Shown here piece after piece: positions 44,427 through 57,209 of a stretch of 64,000 bases of DNA. Every line of letters begins with the position of its first letter. The first letter of the stretch is position 1. A model generated the notes under the pieces. It saw only the letters and a list, made by a program, of their open reading frames with translations. It made no database searches and was not told where the DNA came from. This DNA comes from Candidatus Bathyarchaeota archaeon (GTDB lineage: Archaea; Thermoproteota; Bathyarchaeia; TCS64). A program made the position numbers and the translations under genes. The stretch covers positions 206,392 through 270,391 of the forward strand of contig JASLYX010000002.1 in assembly GCA_030739585.1 (NCBI GenBank), in the 5' to 3' direction.

Positions 44427-44813
44427 AATGACCCTTAAATCACTATGTACGAACAATTCTGGAATTGTTTTACGCGAACATATTCTTCTTTTCTGTGGCG
44501 TTTACATTCATCCTGAGTTTTTAATTTCCTATGAGAGCGTTTTTGCATGCAGAGCTTGAAGACAGCTCTTGAGATAATGCCTGAATTTTTTTTCTAAAAC
44601 TATTAGTGAAAAAACATGATATAATGGGAAAAGTAACTGGCGGTTAGCTGAGTTAAACTCCAGGTAATTCTTTTGAAAATAGTCTTGATAAGAATCCTAA
44701 TGATAACAAAGGTACAATAATCCCAAACAATTTTTCCTCTTTTTTTTTGAATAAAAGCTTGGCTATTTCCAATCAAACAAAGATTTCAATAACCTAATTT
44801 TATGCATGATGAC
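44427..44813. other. 387-bp AT-rich spacer
   Basis: AT-rich with a T run at 44738-44749. It likely holds the terminator regions of the convergent fno and TRAM-like genes. No gene recognised. Confidence 0.4.
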
Positions 44814-45167
44814 CTAGGTTAACTCTTCAAGTTGTTCAATAAGATGTTTTAAACCCTGACTTAATATTGCGATTTCCCAGTTATCACATTCCGATACCAT
44901 ATCTAACCCCAATTTTATCGCTTCTACCCCTGTGTTAGGAGGAGCACATGGATCAACTATAATGTAATTTTGGGCGACGAAACTCACTTTGCACCTCACC
45001 ATAACCCCTGGTCTTAGATCCTGAAAAATTGGATTTTCTCTATTGAATAGAATAACACGCCCGTCTCTCATTCTACCGATAATACTTTCGCCTTTACCCT
45101 TGAGGACGAGGACTTCCATCTCCTCGCCGAGATTAATTTCCCTCACAGGTATTTCAACATTATACAT
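44814..45167 (-). CDS. TRAM-like beta-barrel protein
   Basis: 117 residues. The first 70 residues have a TRAM pattern (EEMEVLVLKGKGESIIGRM, VILFNRENPIFQDLRPG, VRCKVSFVAQNYIIVD), a small RNA-binding barrel. The rest is a helical tail (AILSQGLKHLIEQLEEL). It is divergent from a PadR regulator across 212 bp with a palindrome, so its expression is probably under PadR control. TRAM proteins bind RNA, some as cold-shock-like chaperones. Confidence 0.62.
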   Translation of the reverse strand: MYNVEIPVREINLGEEMEVLVLKGKGESIIGRMRDGRVILFNRENPIFQDLRPGVMVRCKVSFVAQNYIIVDPCAPPNTGVEAIKLGLDMVSECDNWEIAILSQGLKHLIEQLEELT

Positions 45168-45311
45168 TTTCTATCTACTAGCATATGACATTCAGTTAAT
45201 AAATCTGGCTTATTGAGAGACATTTGAAAAAAATATATCGAAATAACATATAAAATTCTTAATGCTTGCGTACCGCATACTATGACGCTCATACCATAGG
45301 GAAAATAGATT

Positions 45312-45348
45312 TATCGCTAGCGATAGATTTTTAAACTCTCTAGCGATA
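45312..45348. promoter_or_regulatory. Palindromic operator between TRAM-like and PadR genes
   Basis: TATCGCTAGCGATA (45312-45325) is a perfect 14-base palindrome. Its right half CTAGCGATA is repeated exactly at 45340-45348, and a TATA-like TTTTTAAA lies between (45327-45334). PadR regulators bind such dyads and repress themselves; a second half-site fits cooperative binding. The link to the PadR gene is inferred. Confidence 0.62.
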
Positions 45349-45379
45349 TGAAAAACCTGGATAAGTGGGTATATGACCA

Positions 45380-45862
45380 ATGTCTAAAGTAAAGGGAAAG
45401 ATTCCCAGAGGATTCACAAGATTTTACGTTTTACATCTTATTAATAATGCTCCAATGACCGGAAAGGGAATTATTATGGAGGCAGAGAAAAAGAGCGATG
45501 GATTATGGAGTCCCTCACCTGGGCTGATTTACCCTTTGCTTGGAAGACTGTTAAGGGATGGATTGATCAAAGAAGCGGAGGGAGGTAGATTTATTATCAC
45601 TCCCATTGGCATTCAGGTCCTATCCGATCATTCGAGATTTCAGAGGCAACTGGATCGACAGTTTGCCTTAGTACAAAAGTTGGGGTTATCGATGTTTACT
45701 GCTGGAAAATTAGTGGCGGAAGAGTCAATGGACCGAATCCTATGCGTAACTCATACGGTGAAGGAAAGGATGAGCCAAGGGTCCTTGGAACTACAGACGC
45801 GTTTTTATGAGAAATATCGAGAATTTTTAAAGAATGAGCTCAGTAAAATTAAGGAAAGTTAA
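45380..45862 (+). CDS. PadR-family winged-helix regulator
   Basis: 160 residues. N-terminal winged helix: RGFTRFYVLHLINNAPMTG, then SPSPGLIYPLLGRLLRDGLI and FIITPIGIQVLS. The C-terminal half (FALVQKLGLSMFTAG and on) is helical and mediates dimerisation. The GLIYPLLGRL segment is diagnostic. It is divergent from the TRAM-like gene and its promoter region holds a palindrome. The signal is unknown. A related, decayed copy is at 4195-4630. Confidence 0.85.
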   Translation: MSKVKGKIPRGFTRFYVLHLINNAPMTGKGIIMEAEKKSDGLWSPSPGLIYPLLGRLLRDGLIKEAEGGRFIITPIGIQVLSDHSRFQRQLDRQFALVQKLGLSMFTAGKLVAEESMDRILCVTHTVKERMSQGSLELQTRFYEKYREFLKNELSKIKES

Positions 45863-46166
45863 AACAATAGACTTTATTCCTCCTTATGTTTACTTCGCAC
45901 TCGCGACAATATACTTTCTTATAATGGGGGATAAAAATTCCTTTATTTTCATCATTTTGATTCCAGAGTTAATCAAGTGACATTTCCCAAAATCATAATG
46001 TTTTTATTTAGATTCCGTGCTTCGAAGGGTGGCGAAAGCCTTCCGCTACTATATGGCGGCTTCGATCCGACTGAGGCGTTTGCCTCTGAATGAAGGATCG
46101 ATCTCCAAAAGCGGAAACAGAAATGACGACCTGAGAAGAGGCTTCGCTGCCTTCAGGTCGGATATG
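45863..46166. promoter_or_regulatory. rRNA operon promoter and leader
   Basis: A TATA box TTTTTATTTA at 46001-46010 is a strong candidate for the rRNA promoter, with transcription starting near 46030. The leader from there to 46166 is GC-richer and has short inverted segments. Several long frames here are not genes. Confidence 0.6.
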
Positions 46167-46190
46167 GGTCGAGCGAAGTCTCCTCCGACT
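46167..46190 (+). other. 16S processing stem, 5' strand
   Basis: GGTCGAGCGAAGTCTCCTCCGACT pairs with 47732-47754 across the 16S gene in a long helix broken by short bulges, as archaeal endonuclease-cut bulge-helix-bulge sites are. It should release the 16S precursor. Confidence 0.7.
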
Positions 46191-46223
46191 ATTTCGAATA
46201 TATTCAGCTTTGCGAGAACAATA

Positions 46224-47722
<1,499 letters not shown>

Positions 47723-47901
47723 AAGAAAAACAGTCGTGGAGACTACGCTCGACCGAAAAAACTCAAATGCAATTCCGGACAATAATGATCTTGGAATGAA
47801 GGGCTAGAGATAGACTCCCTGGAGCGGGGGTCATTTCTCAATGAAGCCGTGTATAGACTTCCGACTCCAACCGTGGGACCGGGAAAATCTGCTGATATAC
47901 T
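47723..47901 (+). other. 16S-23S spacer with processing stems and no tRNA
   Basis: About 179 nt. It contains the 3' strand of the 16S stem (47732-47754) and, near its end, the 5' strand of the 23S stem (TGGGACCGGG at 47874-47883 and GATATACT at 47894-47901). No tRNA-Ala fold or T-arm signature is found, unlike in many Euryarchaeota. Confidence 0.8.
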
Positions 47902-50906
<3,005 letters not shown>

Positions 50907-50916
50907 TCGATTTATC

Positions 50917-50935
50917 AGTATATTACCTGGTCCCA
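50917..50935 (+). other. 23S processing stem, 3' strand
   Basis: This segment is complementary in two blocks to 47874-47901 (TGGGACC with GGTCCCA, and TATACT with AGTATA). The unpaired parts between are candidates for a bulge-helix-bulge cut site. Confidence 0.65.
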
Positions 50936-50965
50936 GGGGAGACATCGGAAGCCTTTACACGGCTG

Positions 50966-50978
50966 TATTTTTCTTTGT
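50966..50978 (+). terminator. T-rich end of the rRNA transcript
   Basis: TATTTTTCTTTGTT follows the 23S processing stem by about 30 nt. T-rich stretches end many archaeal transcripts. Confidence 0.4.
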
Positions 50979-51799
50979 TAGTGATAATAAGATTGATAGT
51001 TTGTGATTGGAGTTTGACCCACCTCTTTATATTTGGCCTAGTATCTTGGCCGACTTCGGCTTTCAGGGTATTTTTCTGATTACTTTTATCTTAGGAATCG
51101 TCCGGAATGACCTTTGAAATATACCTGAATAAGCGGGGGGAGTTAATCTCAAATCGTTTTTAGGGGGTAGTTCAGAATAGTGTTTTTGTGGTCTTTTCCT
51201 CTTAAAATGATTTTAAGGATTAAGGGTTGAATTAATTATCTTCAAACTTTGTATTAAATTAACATGAGTAACCGTTAAAGCAAATTCCTATTTTTTATAC
51301 GCTCTTTTTCCTTTACTCTAATACGCGGGAAAATTTCAATTTGGATCCTGTAAGAAGTCCTTCTGTTTTAAATCTGACAATCAGACAGTAACAGAACCAC
51401 CTTCCGCATTTAATATTCTACTCTAAAGCTAGGGAAATCCATTGATGCTGTTTCACTATGTTTGGTCTACTTAGCATGTCTCTACAATTGATAGAAGTCT
51501 TTTTCATTTCTAGTAACATTGACCCTATTTAGTACCTCGTCCTTCACCATCAAGGATAATTTCGATAAATGCCCGCAGATAGTGGTCAATAATTTTTTTT
51601 ATGAGAGTTTTACGCGCGCGACTGAGGATAGAACCCCCTCCAATCCATCTCAAGCCCTAGCCAAAATCCATCCCCAAGCTGAACTCCAGAATTATAATAT
51701 CTGTCGAGGAGCGCGCTGTACCATGACCTTTAACAATATTAAACATGTCCACTCAGAAACCCCCTCAAGAACACCCCTATTTATATGGGACCCAGCAGC
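50979..51799. other. AT-rich spacer without gene
   Basis: No gene was recognised, and no 5S rRNA or tRNA pattern found. A 94-codon frame at 51519 shows no family resemblance. Confidence 0.45.
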
Positions 51800-52004
51800 A
51801 TGAAACTTCAAGTGAGTCAGACTGACTGCTGAAAAAGATCTTAAACAAACCACGTCCCTGGTCATAGAACGATCCAAGGAGCTCTATGGCTACACCCCAG
51901 AGGAGAAAACGGATGAGAATATCAAGTGGATGCTTAAGAATGGATATCTCGTGAACCGAAAAGGCAGAAAAGGTAAACGGAGAAAAGGCAGAGCGAACAA
52001 ATAG
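51800..52004 (+). pseudogene. Frameshifted small basic protein gene
   Basis: An ATG at 51800 opens MKLQVSQTDC and stops, but in the next frame the sequence continues well: LTAEKDLKQTTSLVIERSK, then ELYGYTPEEKTDENIKWML, a KNGYLVN turn and a very basic tail (KGRKGKRRKGR), ending at TAG 52002-52004. A single-base indel near 51820 would join them into a roughly 67-residue protein. The helical, basic character fits a DNA/RNA binder. A sequencing error is an alternative. Confidence 0.45.
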
Positions 52005-52112
52005 TCACTTATACTCTTTTTGCAACCCGCGCGCGAATTTTCTCTTCCAGCTGGAAAATCCTTACCTGTAAACTCTAATACTTTGAATCACTATCTAGAA
52101 TGGTGAAATGTA

Positions 52113-52604
52113 ATGGCACCGGTAGACGTACCCTTAGCAATGGCTGAGCCATCGGGAAAAGAAATAGAGATCCAGATTGGAGATGTGGTGTTCACAGCGA
52201 GGCTGCTGGACCATAAGGCCCCCAAAACCTGCGCGGGCATCCTCAGCATCCTTCCCTATGAGGATATAACATACCACCAGTTCTGGTCGGGCAGCGGGTT
52301 TCAGATCCACAGCCCCACCCTGAAAAAGATGGCAGAGGATTATGGCCTCTGGCCCACTGCTAACTTTCCGGACTATAGTGAAAACCCTAGCATCTATGGA
52401 TGCCCCGGAGACGTGGGCTTTTATCCCGTGGGCAACGGGGTCTTCATTAGTTACGGCAAGACCAGGTTCTACGGTCCCCCTGAGGGTGTTGAACCAACAT
52501 ACATCTTTGCCGAGATCACTAAAGACCTAGAAAAGCTCAACGAGGTGGGCAGGAATATCGGTAGGCACGGCCAACAGACCATCACGCTCCGGGAGAAAAA
52601 GTAG
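52113..52604 (+). CDS. DUF3830 cyclophilin-like protein
   Basis: 163 residues (ATG at 52140 is another start). The core EIEIQIGDVVFTARLLDHKAP with TCAGIL, then ITYHQFWSGSGFQIHSP and GDVGFYPVGNGVFISYG, has the strand order of the cyclophilin-like DUF3830 family. Members lie near amidohydrolases and peptidases; here an epimerase and two aspartoacylase-like genes follow. Function unknown. Confidence 0.78.
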   Translation: MAPVDVPLAMAEPSGKEIEIQIGDVVFTARLLDHKAPKTCAGILSILPYEDITYHQFWSGSGFQIHSPTLKKMAEDYGLWPTANFPDYSENPSIYGCPGDVGFYPVGNGVFISYGKTRFYGPPEGVEPTYIFAEITKDLEKLNEVGRNIGRHGQQTITLREKK

Positions 52605-52645
52605 CCCACCGCAGCTTCTCCCAGCCTTTTCCTTGGGTTTTGCTC

Positions 52646-53680
52646 ATGAAAGGTGATGGATCCAAGGTCCTAGTGAGCGGCGCCTCCGGGTTTATAGGGG
52701 CTAACATAGTTCGATGCCTTGCCGAGAAAGGCTATAGCGTCCTAGGGACTACTCGAAGGGAGGGCGGGCCCGGACCTTTAGTCAATGATTATCTTGGGGT
52801 CGTTGGTAATAGAGTTGCCTGGATAACCTGCGACCTGAGGGACTCTGAGGCCGTGATGAATCTCGCTGAAGATTATGATATCTGGGGCATTATCCACGCA
52901 GCCGTATTCACCCCCGCCTCTAGGGATCTGGAGCAGACAAGGTCGAGAGACATTCTCGAGTCCAATCTCATGGGGACCGTGAACACTCTGGAGCTCGCAA
53001 AAGAGGCTGCTGTGGGTAGGTACATTTACATCTCCTCCTCCGGAGTCTATGGTAGTTCCGGGAACCCTGACGAATCCGTACTGGAGTCGTCCCCCACTCC
53101 GTACCTCCAGGCGAGCGGGTTCTACCGTACCACAAAGATAGCATGCGAGCGCCTTACTGAGTACTATTGCAGCCTCTTCCCGATGACCACCACCAGTATG
53201 CGGGTCGGCGCCCCCTATGGGTGTATGGAGAGACCTACATCCTCCAGACAACGCATGGGCCCCATCCACAGGCTCCTTGAGCTGATCCTCACCAAGGGGA
53301 GAGATAGGCTCCGGGTCAGGGAGCTTGAATATACCAGAGACTGGACATTCGCCATGGATACTGCAAGGTGCATCATATCCGGATTAACGGCCCCGGCGCC
53401 ATTGAGCTCAGTCTATAACGTCACATGTGGGATCGACTCAAGTCTCAAGGATATACTAACTACAATCCAAAGTGTGCCCGGGGTCGACTTTGAGTGGGAG
53501 GAGGTAGAGGACAATGAGGACGCCGACTTCCCAGATAACGTGGGAATCCGCCGGGGCCCCTTGAATATCGAAAAAGCCCGCAAAGAGCTGGGTTTTGAGC
53601 CCAAGTATGACTTACCACGCGGGATTAAGGCCTATATCAACTGGTGGAAAGGAGTAACGGAAAAAGGGCTCTGGCCCTAG
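52646..53680 (+). CDS. NAD-dependent epimerase/dehydratase (extended SDR)
   Basis: 344 residues from the ATG at 52646. The NAD site is VLVSGASGFIGANIVRCL, the active site ISSSGVYGSSG with YRTTKIACERL giving the YxxxK pair. A C-terminal substrate domain begins about residue 190. The sugar or other substrate is not visible. It follows the DUF3830 gene by 41 bp and ends 43 bp before the oppositely oriented aspartoacylase genes. Confidence 0.85.
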   Translation: MKGDGSKVLVSGASGFIGANIVRCLAEKGYSVLGTTRREGGPGPLVNDYLGVVGNRVAWITCDLRDSEAVMNLAEDYDIWGIIHAAVFTPASRDLEQTRSRDILESNLMGTVNTLELAKEAAVGRYIYISSSGVYGSSGNPDESVLESSPTPYLQASGFYRTTKIACERLTEYYCSLFPMTTTSMRVGAPYGCMERPTSSRQRMGPIHRLLELILTKGRDRLRVRELEYTRDWTFAMDTARCIISGLTAPAPLSSVYNVTCGIDSSLKDILTTIQSVPGVDFEWEEVEDNEDADFPDNVGIRRGPLNIEKARKELGFEPKYDLPRGIKAYINWWKGVTEKGLWP

Positions 53681-53723
53681 GTGTAACCCAGCTATTACCC
53701 ATGTTTTTTTTGAGGAGGGTCTA

Positions 53724-54785
53724 CTATGTGTTCAACCAGACCGCTTCACTCCAATCGCAAACCTCGAACCCAGAGGCATCACATCCGGCTGGCTCTACTT
53801 GATAGAATGGAGTCCCCTCCTTGACTGCTAAAAGCATAGTCTCCTCGAAGGGGGCTACCAGCTCCTCAATCATCTCCAGGTTATACGGATCGTAGACTCT
53901 TGCGATGACCTCTCCCCCTTCTATTACTCGTCCTAGGTCCCGCTTGGAGACCTCTGGTCTCATGAGCCCCCCATTCGCCGGAGAGACTTGGGCGTATCCT
54001 TTTAACACCACCTGTCTCTGAGGCTTCAGGGGCTCTCCGTCAATCATTCCCATCTTTTTCATAGTGTTTTCTATACATGTCACCCCAATTTCGGTGGCAG
54101 TCCTCTTGAGGATACCCCGATTCTCTTCTCCTAGCCCATAAAAGTCGCTGATCTCCACCTCGATGCCAATTTTTCCCATCTCTAGCATCTGGCCCGTGGT
54201 CGCCCCTTCCCCAGAGGACTCTACCTCGACCATTAAGTCGGTGCCAAGGTTCTCCACATATCTTCGGTACTCCTGAGAGTACCCCTTATTCCCCATCCGG
54301 ATGTAAGGATAGTAAATGAAATTCCTCCGGTTAGGGGCCTCTCCGTGGAAGTCGATCATGACCTCGGTCTTTGGGACTACCTCGTTGGTGAGGACTTGGG
54401 CGATCCTCTCTACAATCCAGCCTCTAGGGTTCCCGGGCGCGGCCCTTCCTAGGTCTCCACTAGGCCCCCACATGCCGTCGAACCAGTTGCCCCGGCTCGC
54501 CATGGAGAACGCCATAGTATTGACCACCGGGATTGCGATGATTGTCCCCGAGATTCCTCTAGGATCCGTGTTCATCACCAGCTGGCGAATGGTGTCGATT
54601 GAGGTATATTCATGGGCGTGCACACAGGCCATAACGCAAAGCACAGGTCCAGCCGGGTCCCCGGTGATGACGTGCATGGGGATGTTAATCATGAATCCGC
54701 TGGACATTTTTGCCACTGGGAGGGCTCCGTAGCCTCTGGATCCTGCGGGGACGGAGAGGTGGCCGATATTGAAACTATCAGTCAA
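53724..54785 (-). CDS. Succinylglutamate desuccinylase/aspartoacylase-family metalloenzyme (second of a tandem pair)
   Basis: 353 residues from the TTG at 54785; a longer start at 55001 would lie inside the upstream paralog. Zinc ligands are in ACVHAHEYTSIDT (HxxE) and IDFHGEAPN; VEISDFYGLG and a late CDWSEAVWL follow. The family removes acyl groups from amino acids or similar amides. It overlaps its paralog's stop codon by 8 bp, so both are made together. Confidence 0.85.
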   Translation of the reverse strand: MTDSFNIGHLSVPAGSRGYGALPVAKMSSGFMINIPMHVITGDPAGPVLCVMACVHAHEYTSIDTIRQLVMNTDPRGISGTIIAIPVVNTMAFSMASRGNWFDGMWGPSGDLGRAAPGNPRGWIVERIAQVLTNEVVPKTEVMIDFHGEAPNRRNFIYYPYIRMGNKGYSQEYRRYVENLGTDLMVEVESSGEGATTGQMLEMGKIGIEVEISDFYGLGEENRGILKRTATEIGVTCIENTMKKMGMIDGEPLKPQRQVVLKGYAQVSPANGGLMRPEVSKRDLGRVIEGGEVIARVYDPYNLEMIEELVAPFEETMLLAVKEGTPFYQVEPAGCDASGFEVCDWSEAVWLNT

Positions 54786-55866
54786 TGATAGTCCCTTCCT
54801 CCGCGGATCGAGTAATCCACCTTTTTTTGTTCCAGTCAGAGACTTCAAAGGCAACGTCGCTACCTCCAGGCTCGATATGAGTGAAGGGCCGCCAGTCCTT
54901 GACGGCGAGGACCACAGACTCCTCGTAGGGCATCTGGAGATTGTCGAGGACCTCGAAAGTATAGGGGTTGATAACCTCCCCAAGAGACTTATCCTTTTCA
55001 TAGACCCTGCCGATATCCTCCCGGGTTACCCCGGGGCAGAGGAGCCCCCCTGACTCGGGTGTAACCCCCGTATAGCCTGCTTCGAGGACGACCTGCCTCC
55101 GGGGCAGCTTAATCTCTCCCTCTATCATATCGAGGTTCTTCAAGCTGTTCGTGATGCAGGTGAGACCTGCCTCTGTTATAGTGCGCCTGGGCTCATCCAC
55201 CCTCGTCTCCCCCTCGAGGCCCCAAAAGTCGCAGACTTCAATTCCAACCCCGACCTTGCCCTGGCTCCGGGCGTACCCTATTATTGAGCCGGGTTGGGGG
55301 CTCCCTATGTCCACGATGATCTCGAGCCCTAGGTCCCTAGTGACTTTGTCCGCCTCCTTTCCCAGCTTGCCCGGAGAGTCATGACGGTAGGCGTAGTACG
55401 CGGCGGCGAATTTGTGGGTTGATTCACCATGGAAGTCTAGAATGACGTCGGAGACGGGGATAATATGCTCTGAGATCTGGTAAGCAATCCGTTCTACGAT
55501 CCAGCCTTGAGGATTCCCGGGGAAGGCCCTGTTTAGGTCGTTAATGGGCCCCCACTGCCCATCAAACCAAGAGGACCGGGTGCCCATCTGGAACGCCAGG
55601 GGATTGGTCACAGTGGTCGCGATGATGTTCCCCTTCAGGTGTCGAGGATTCACCCGCTTCAAGGCCTCAAAGATGACATCTATGACGCTAAACTCATGAC
55701 CATGGAGCATTGGGATAAGTGTCACAGTTGGCCCAGGCTCCCTCCCTGCGATGATATGGATCGGTACCTCTATCTTGAAGCCCGTTGACATCGTGGTCAC
55801 GGGGATGGTGCCATATTCCTTTGTTCCCCTCTCCACGGCAATGGGACCTACGCTGAATTTCGTCAA
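54778..55866 (-). CDS. Succinylglutamate desuccinylase/aspartoacylase-family metalloenzyme (first of a tandem pair)
   Basis: 362 residues. The zinc motif is MLHGHEFSVIDVI with LDFHGESTHKF, and EVCDFWGLEGE and PGGSDVAFEVSDW later. It shares the architecture of the downstream paralog along most of its length, so this is a tandem duplication that has diverged. Two copies may form a heteromer or handle different acyl groups. Confidence 0.85.
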   Translation of the reverse strand: MTKFSVGPIAVERGTKEYGTIPVTTMSTGFKIEVPIHIIAGREPGPTVTLIPMLHGHEFSVIDVIFEALKRVNPRHLKGNIIATTVTNPLAFQMGTRSSWFDGQWGPINDLNRAFPGNPQGWIVERIAYQISEHIIPVSDVILDFHGESTHKFAAAYYAYRHDSPGKLGKEADKVTRDLGLEIIVDIGSPQPGSIIGYARSQGKVGVGIEVCDFWGLEGETRVDEPRRTITEAGLTCITNSLKNLDMIEGEIKLPRRQVVLEAGYTGVTPESGGLLCPGVTREDIGRVYEKDKSLGEVINPYTFEVLDNLQMPYEESVVLAVKDWRPFTHIEPGGSDVAFEVSDWNKKRWITRSAEEGTIID

Positions 55867-55950
55867 ATTTTCACTCTCTTGGACCGATATAATCTATGCT
55901 GTTGAATCATATATATCTAGAAAAGGGACGGAGCCCAGCTTGGGCCGGGT

Positions 55951-57054
55951 TTAGCGCGTTAGTTCCTTGGGGAGTCCAAGTCCCTTCATGAATTCTTCTA
56001 TGTAGACCTTCTTTCCCATGACTGCTGACTCTATGCTTGCCAATATCACTGAGAGGGTCTTTAGGTGGTCCTTCCCACTGGTCTTAGGGGGCCTCCCGTT
56101 CTTGAGGCATCCAACAAACTCGTCGAGGAGCCCTACTGTGTCTGTATAGAATGGCTCGATAGGCCCCGTCTCCAGTTTGGTAAGCGCAATGTCGTCCCGA
56201 AGGGCCTTATAGATACCGTCTTCTCCGAATAGTGTCTTTTGGATAATGATTCCCCTCTCAAGATCGGTGCGCCATCTAAAGTCGATACCCTCCGTCATCC
56301 CGCTATTCCCAGAGATCCATGTGCCAATATAGTTGACATGCATTCCATTCTTGAGATTGAGGAGAATGGAGACGTTGGGGTCTTGCTTATAGGGGTTAAA
56401 CCCCCAGTCTGCGGGGTTCCACTCATGGGATTGGACCCACTCAACGTCTGAGGAGTAGACGAAGCGGATGAGGTCTATATGGTGAATGGCCTGCTCTAGG
56501 AGGAAGGTGTGGGCCATATCGTTACAGTACTGGTTTAGTATCCGACCCTTGTAGCTGATGGGATTTCTGGTTCGGATGTATGAGAATTGGGAGAAGCTGG
56601 GCCTACCCAAGTCTCCCCTCTCAAAGAGTTCCCTGTACGCCAGTGTTATCGGCATGTATCTGAACTGCATCCCGACCGTGAGGTTTAGTCCCTTTGCTTC
56701 GGCAAGCTTCACGATCTCTAGGCTAGTCTCAAAATCCTCGGTAAGAGGCTTCTCGACGATCAGGTGGAGGCCTTTTTCAAGGAGGTAAATGGCCTGCTCG
56801 TGATGGTACTGTGGTGGAGTGACGATGATGGCGGCGTCAATATCCACATTTTCCGCGGCTTCAGTGTAATCCGTGAAACTGAGGACGTCTTTACCGTCGC
56901 ACTCTTTCTTGACTCTGATCAAGGCCTTAGGATCAATGTCCACATAGGCTGCTATTTCGCAGTCTAGGTTCGCCTTCACGACTCTCGCCCATTTTCTCCC
57001 CCGGTTCCCACATCCTACAAGCATGAGTCTCAGCATTTTCAATCTCCTTTTCAA
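55951..57054 (-). CDS. Gfo/Idh/MocA-family NAD(P)-dependent oxidoreductase
   Basis: 367 residues. The N-terminal cofactor fold is MLVGCGNRGRKWARV with VIVTPPQYHHEQAI, and EKPLTEDFE carries the family's EKP motif. MAHTFLLEQAIHHIDLIR near residue 190 provides the C-terminal active-site His. The substrate is probably a sugar or inositol. It ends 85 bp downstream of the aspartoacylase start and is divergent from an aldo/keto reductase across a 155-bp spacer. Confidence 0.87.
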   Translation of the reverse strand: MKRRLKMLRLMLVGCGNRGRKWARVVKANLDCEIAAYVDIDPKALIRVKKECDGKDVLSFTDYTEAAENVDIDAAIIVTPPQYHHEQAIYLLEKGLHLIVEKPLTEDFETSLEIVKLAEAKGLNLTVGMQFRYMPITLAYRELFERGDLGRPSFSQFSYIRTRNPISYKGRILNQYCNDMAHTFLLEQAIHHIDLIRFVYSSDVEWVQSHEWNPADWGFNPYKQDPNVSILLNLKNGMHVNYIGTWISGNSGMTEGIDFRWRTDLERGIIIQKTLFGEDGIYKALRDDIALTKLETGPIEPFYTDTVGLLDEFVGCLKNGRPPKTSGKDHLKTLSVILASIESAVMGKKVYIEEFMKGLGLPKELTR

Positions 57055-57129
57055 TAGACTGGCCCAGGAGTTTTAAGGTATTCTAGATATTTATCGGATA
57101 GTCAAAGGCTAGAGTCTAGGTATCTGGGA

Positions 57130-57179
57130 GTTTCACGCATGCGAGCTCTTTGATTATGACTGAGGTGCACGCGTGAAAC
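57130..57179. promoter_or_regulatory. Inverted repeat between the Gfo/Idh and aldo/keto reductase genes
   Basis: GTTTCACGC (57130-57138) and GCGTGAAAC (57171-57179) are perfect 9-base inverted copies, 32 bases apart, in the divergent spacer. They could be a shared operator for both oxidoreductase genes. No known regulator is assigned. Confidence 0.5.
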
Positions 57180-57209
57180 CTTATCAGCTCAAACTCTAGA
57201 ATCTTCTTT

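Noticed and set aside
51519..51803. 94-codon plus-strand frame downstream of 23S
   Set aside because: Biased composition without domain signals; likely chance opening in an AT-rich spacer.
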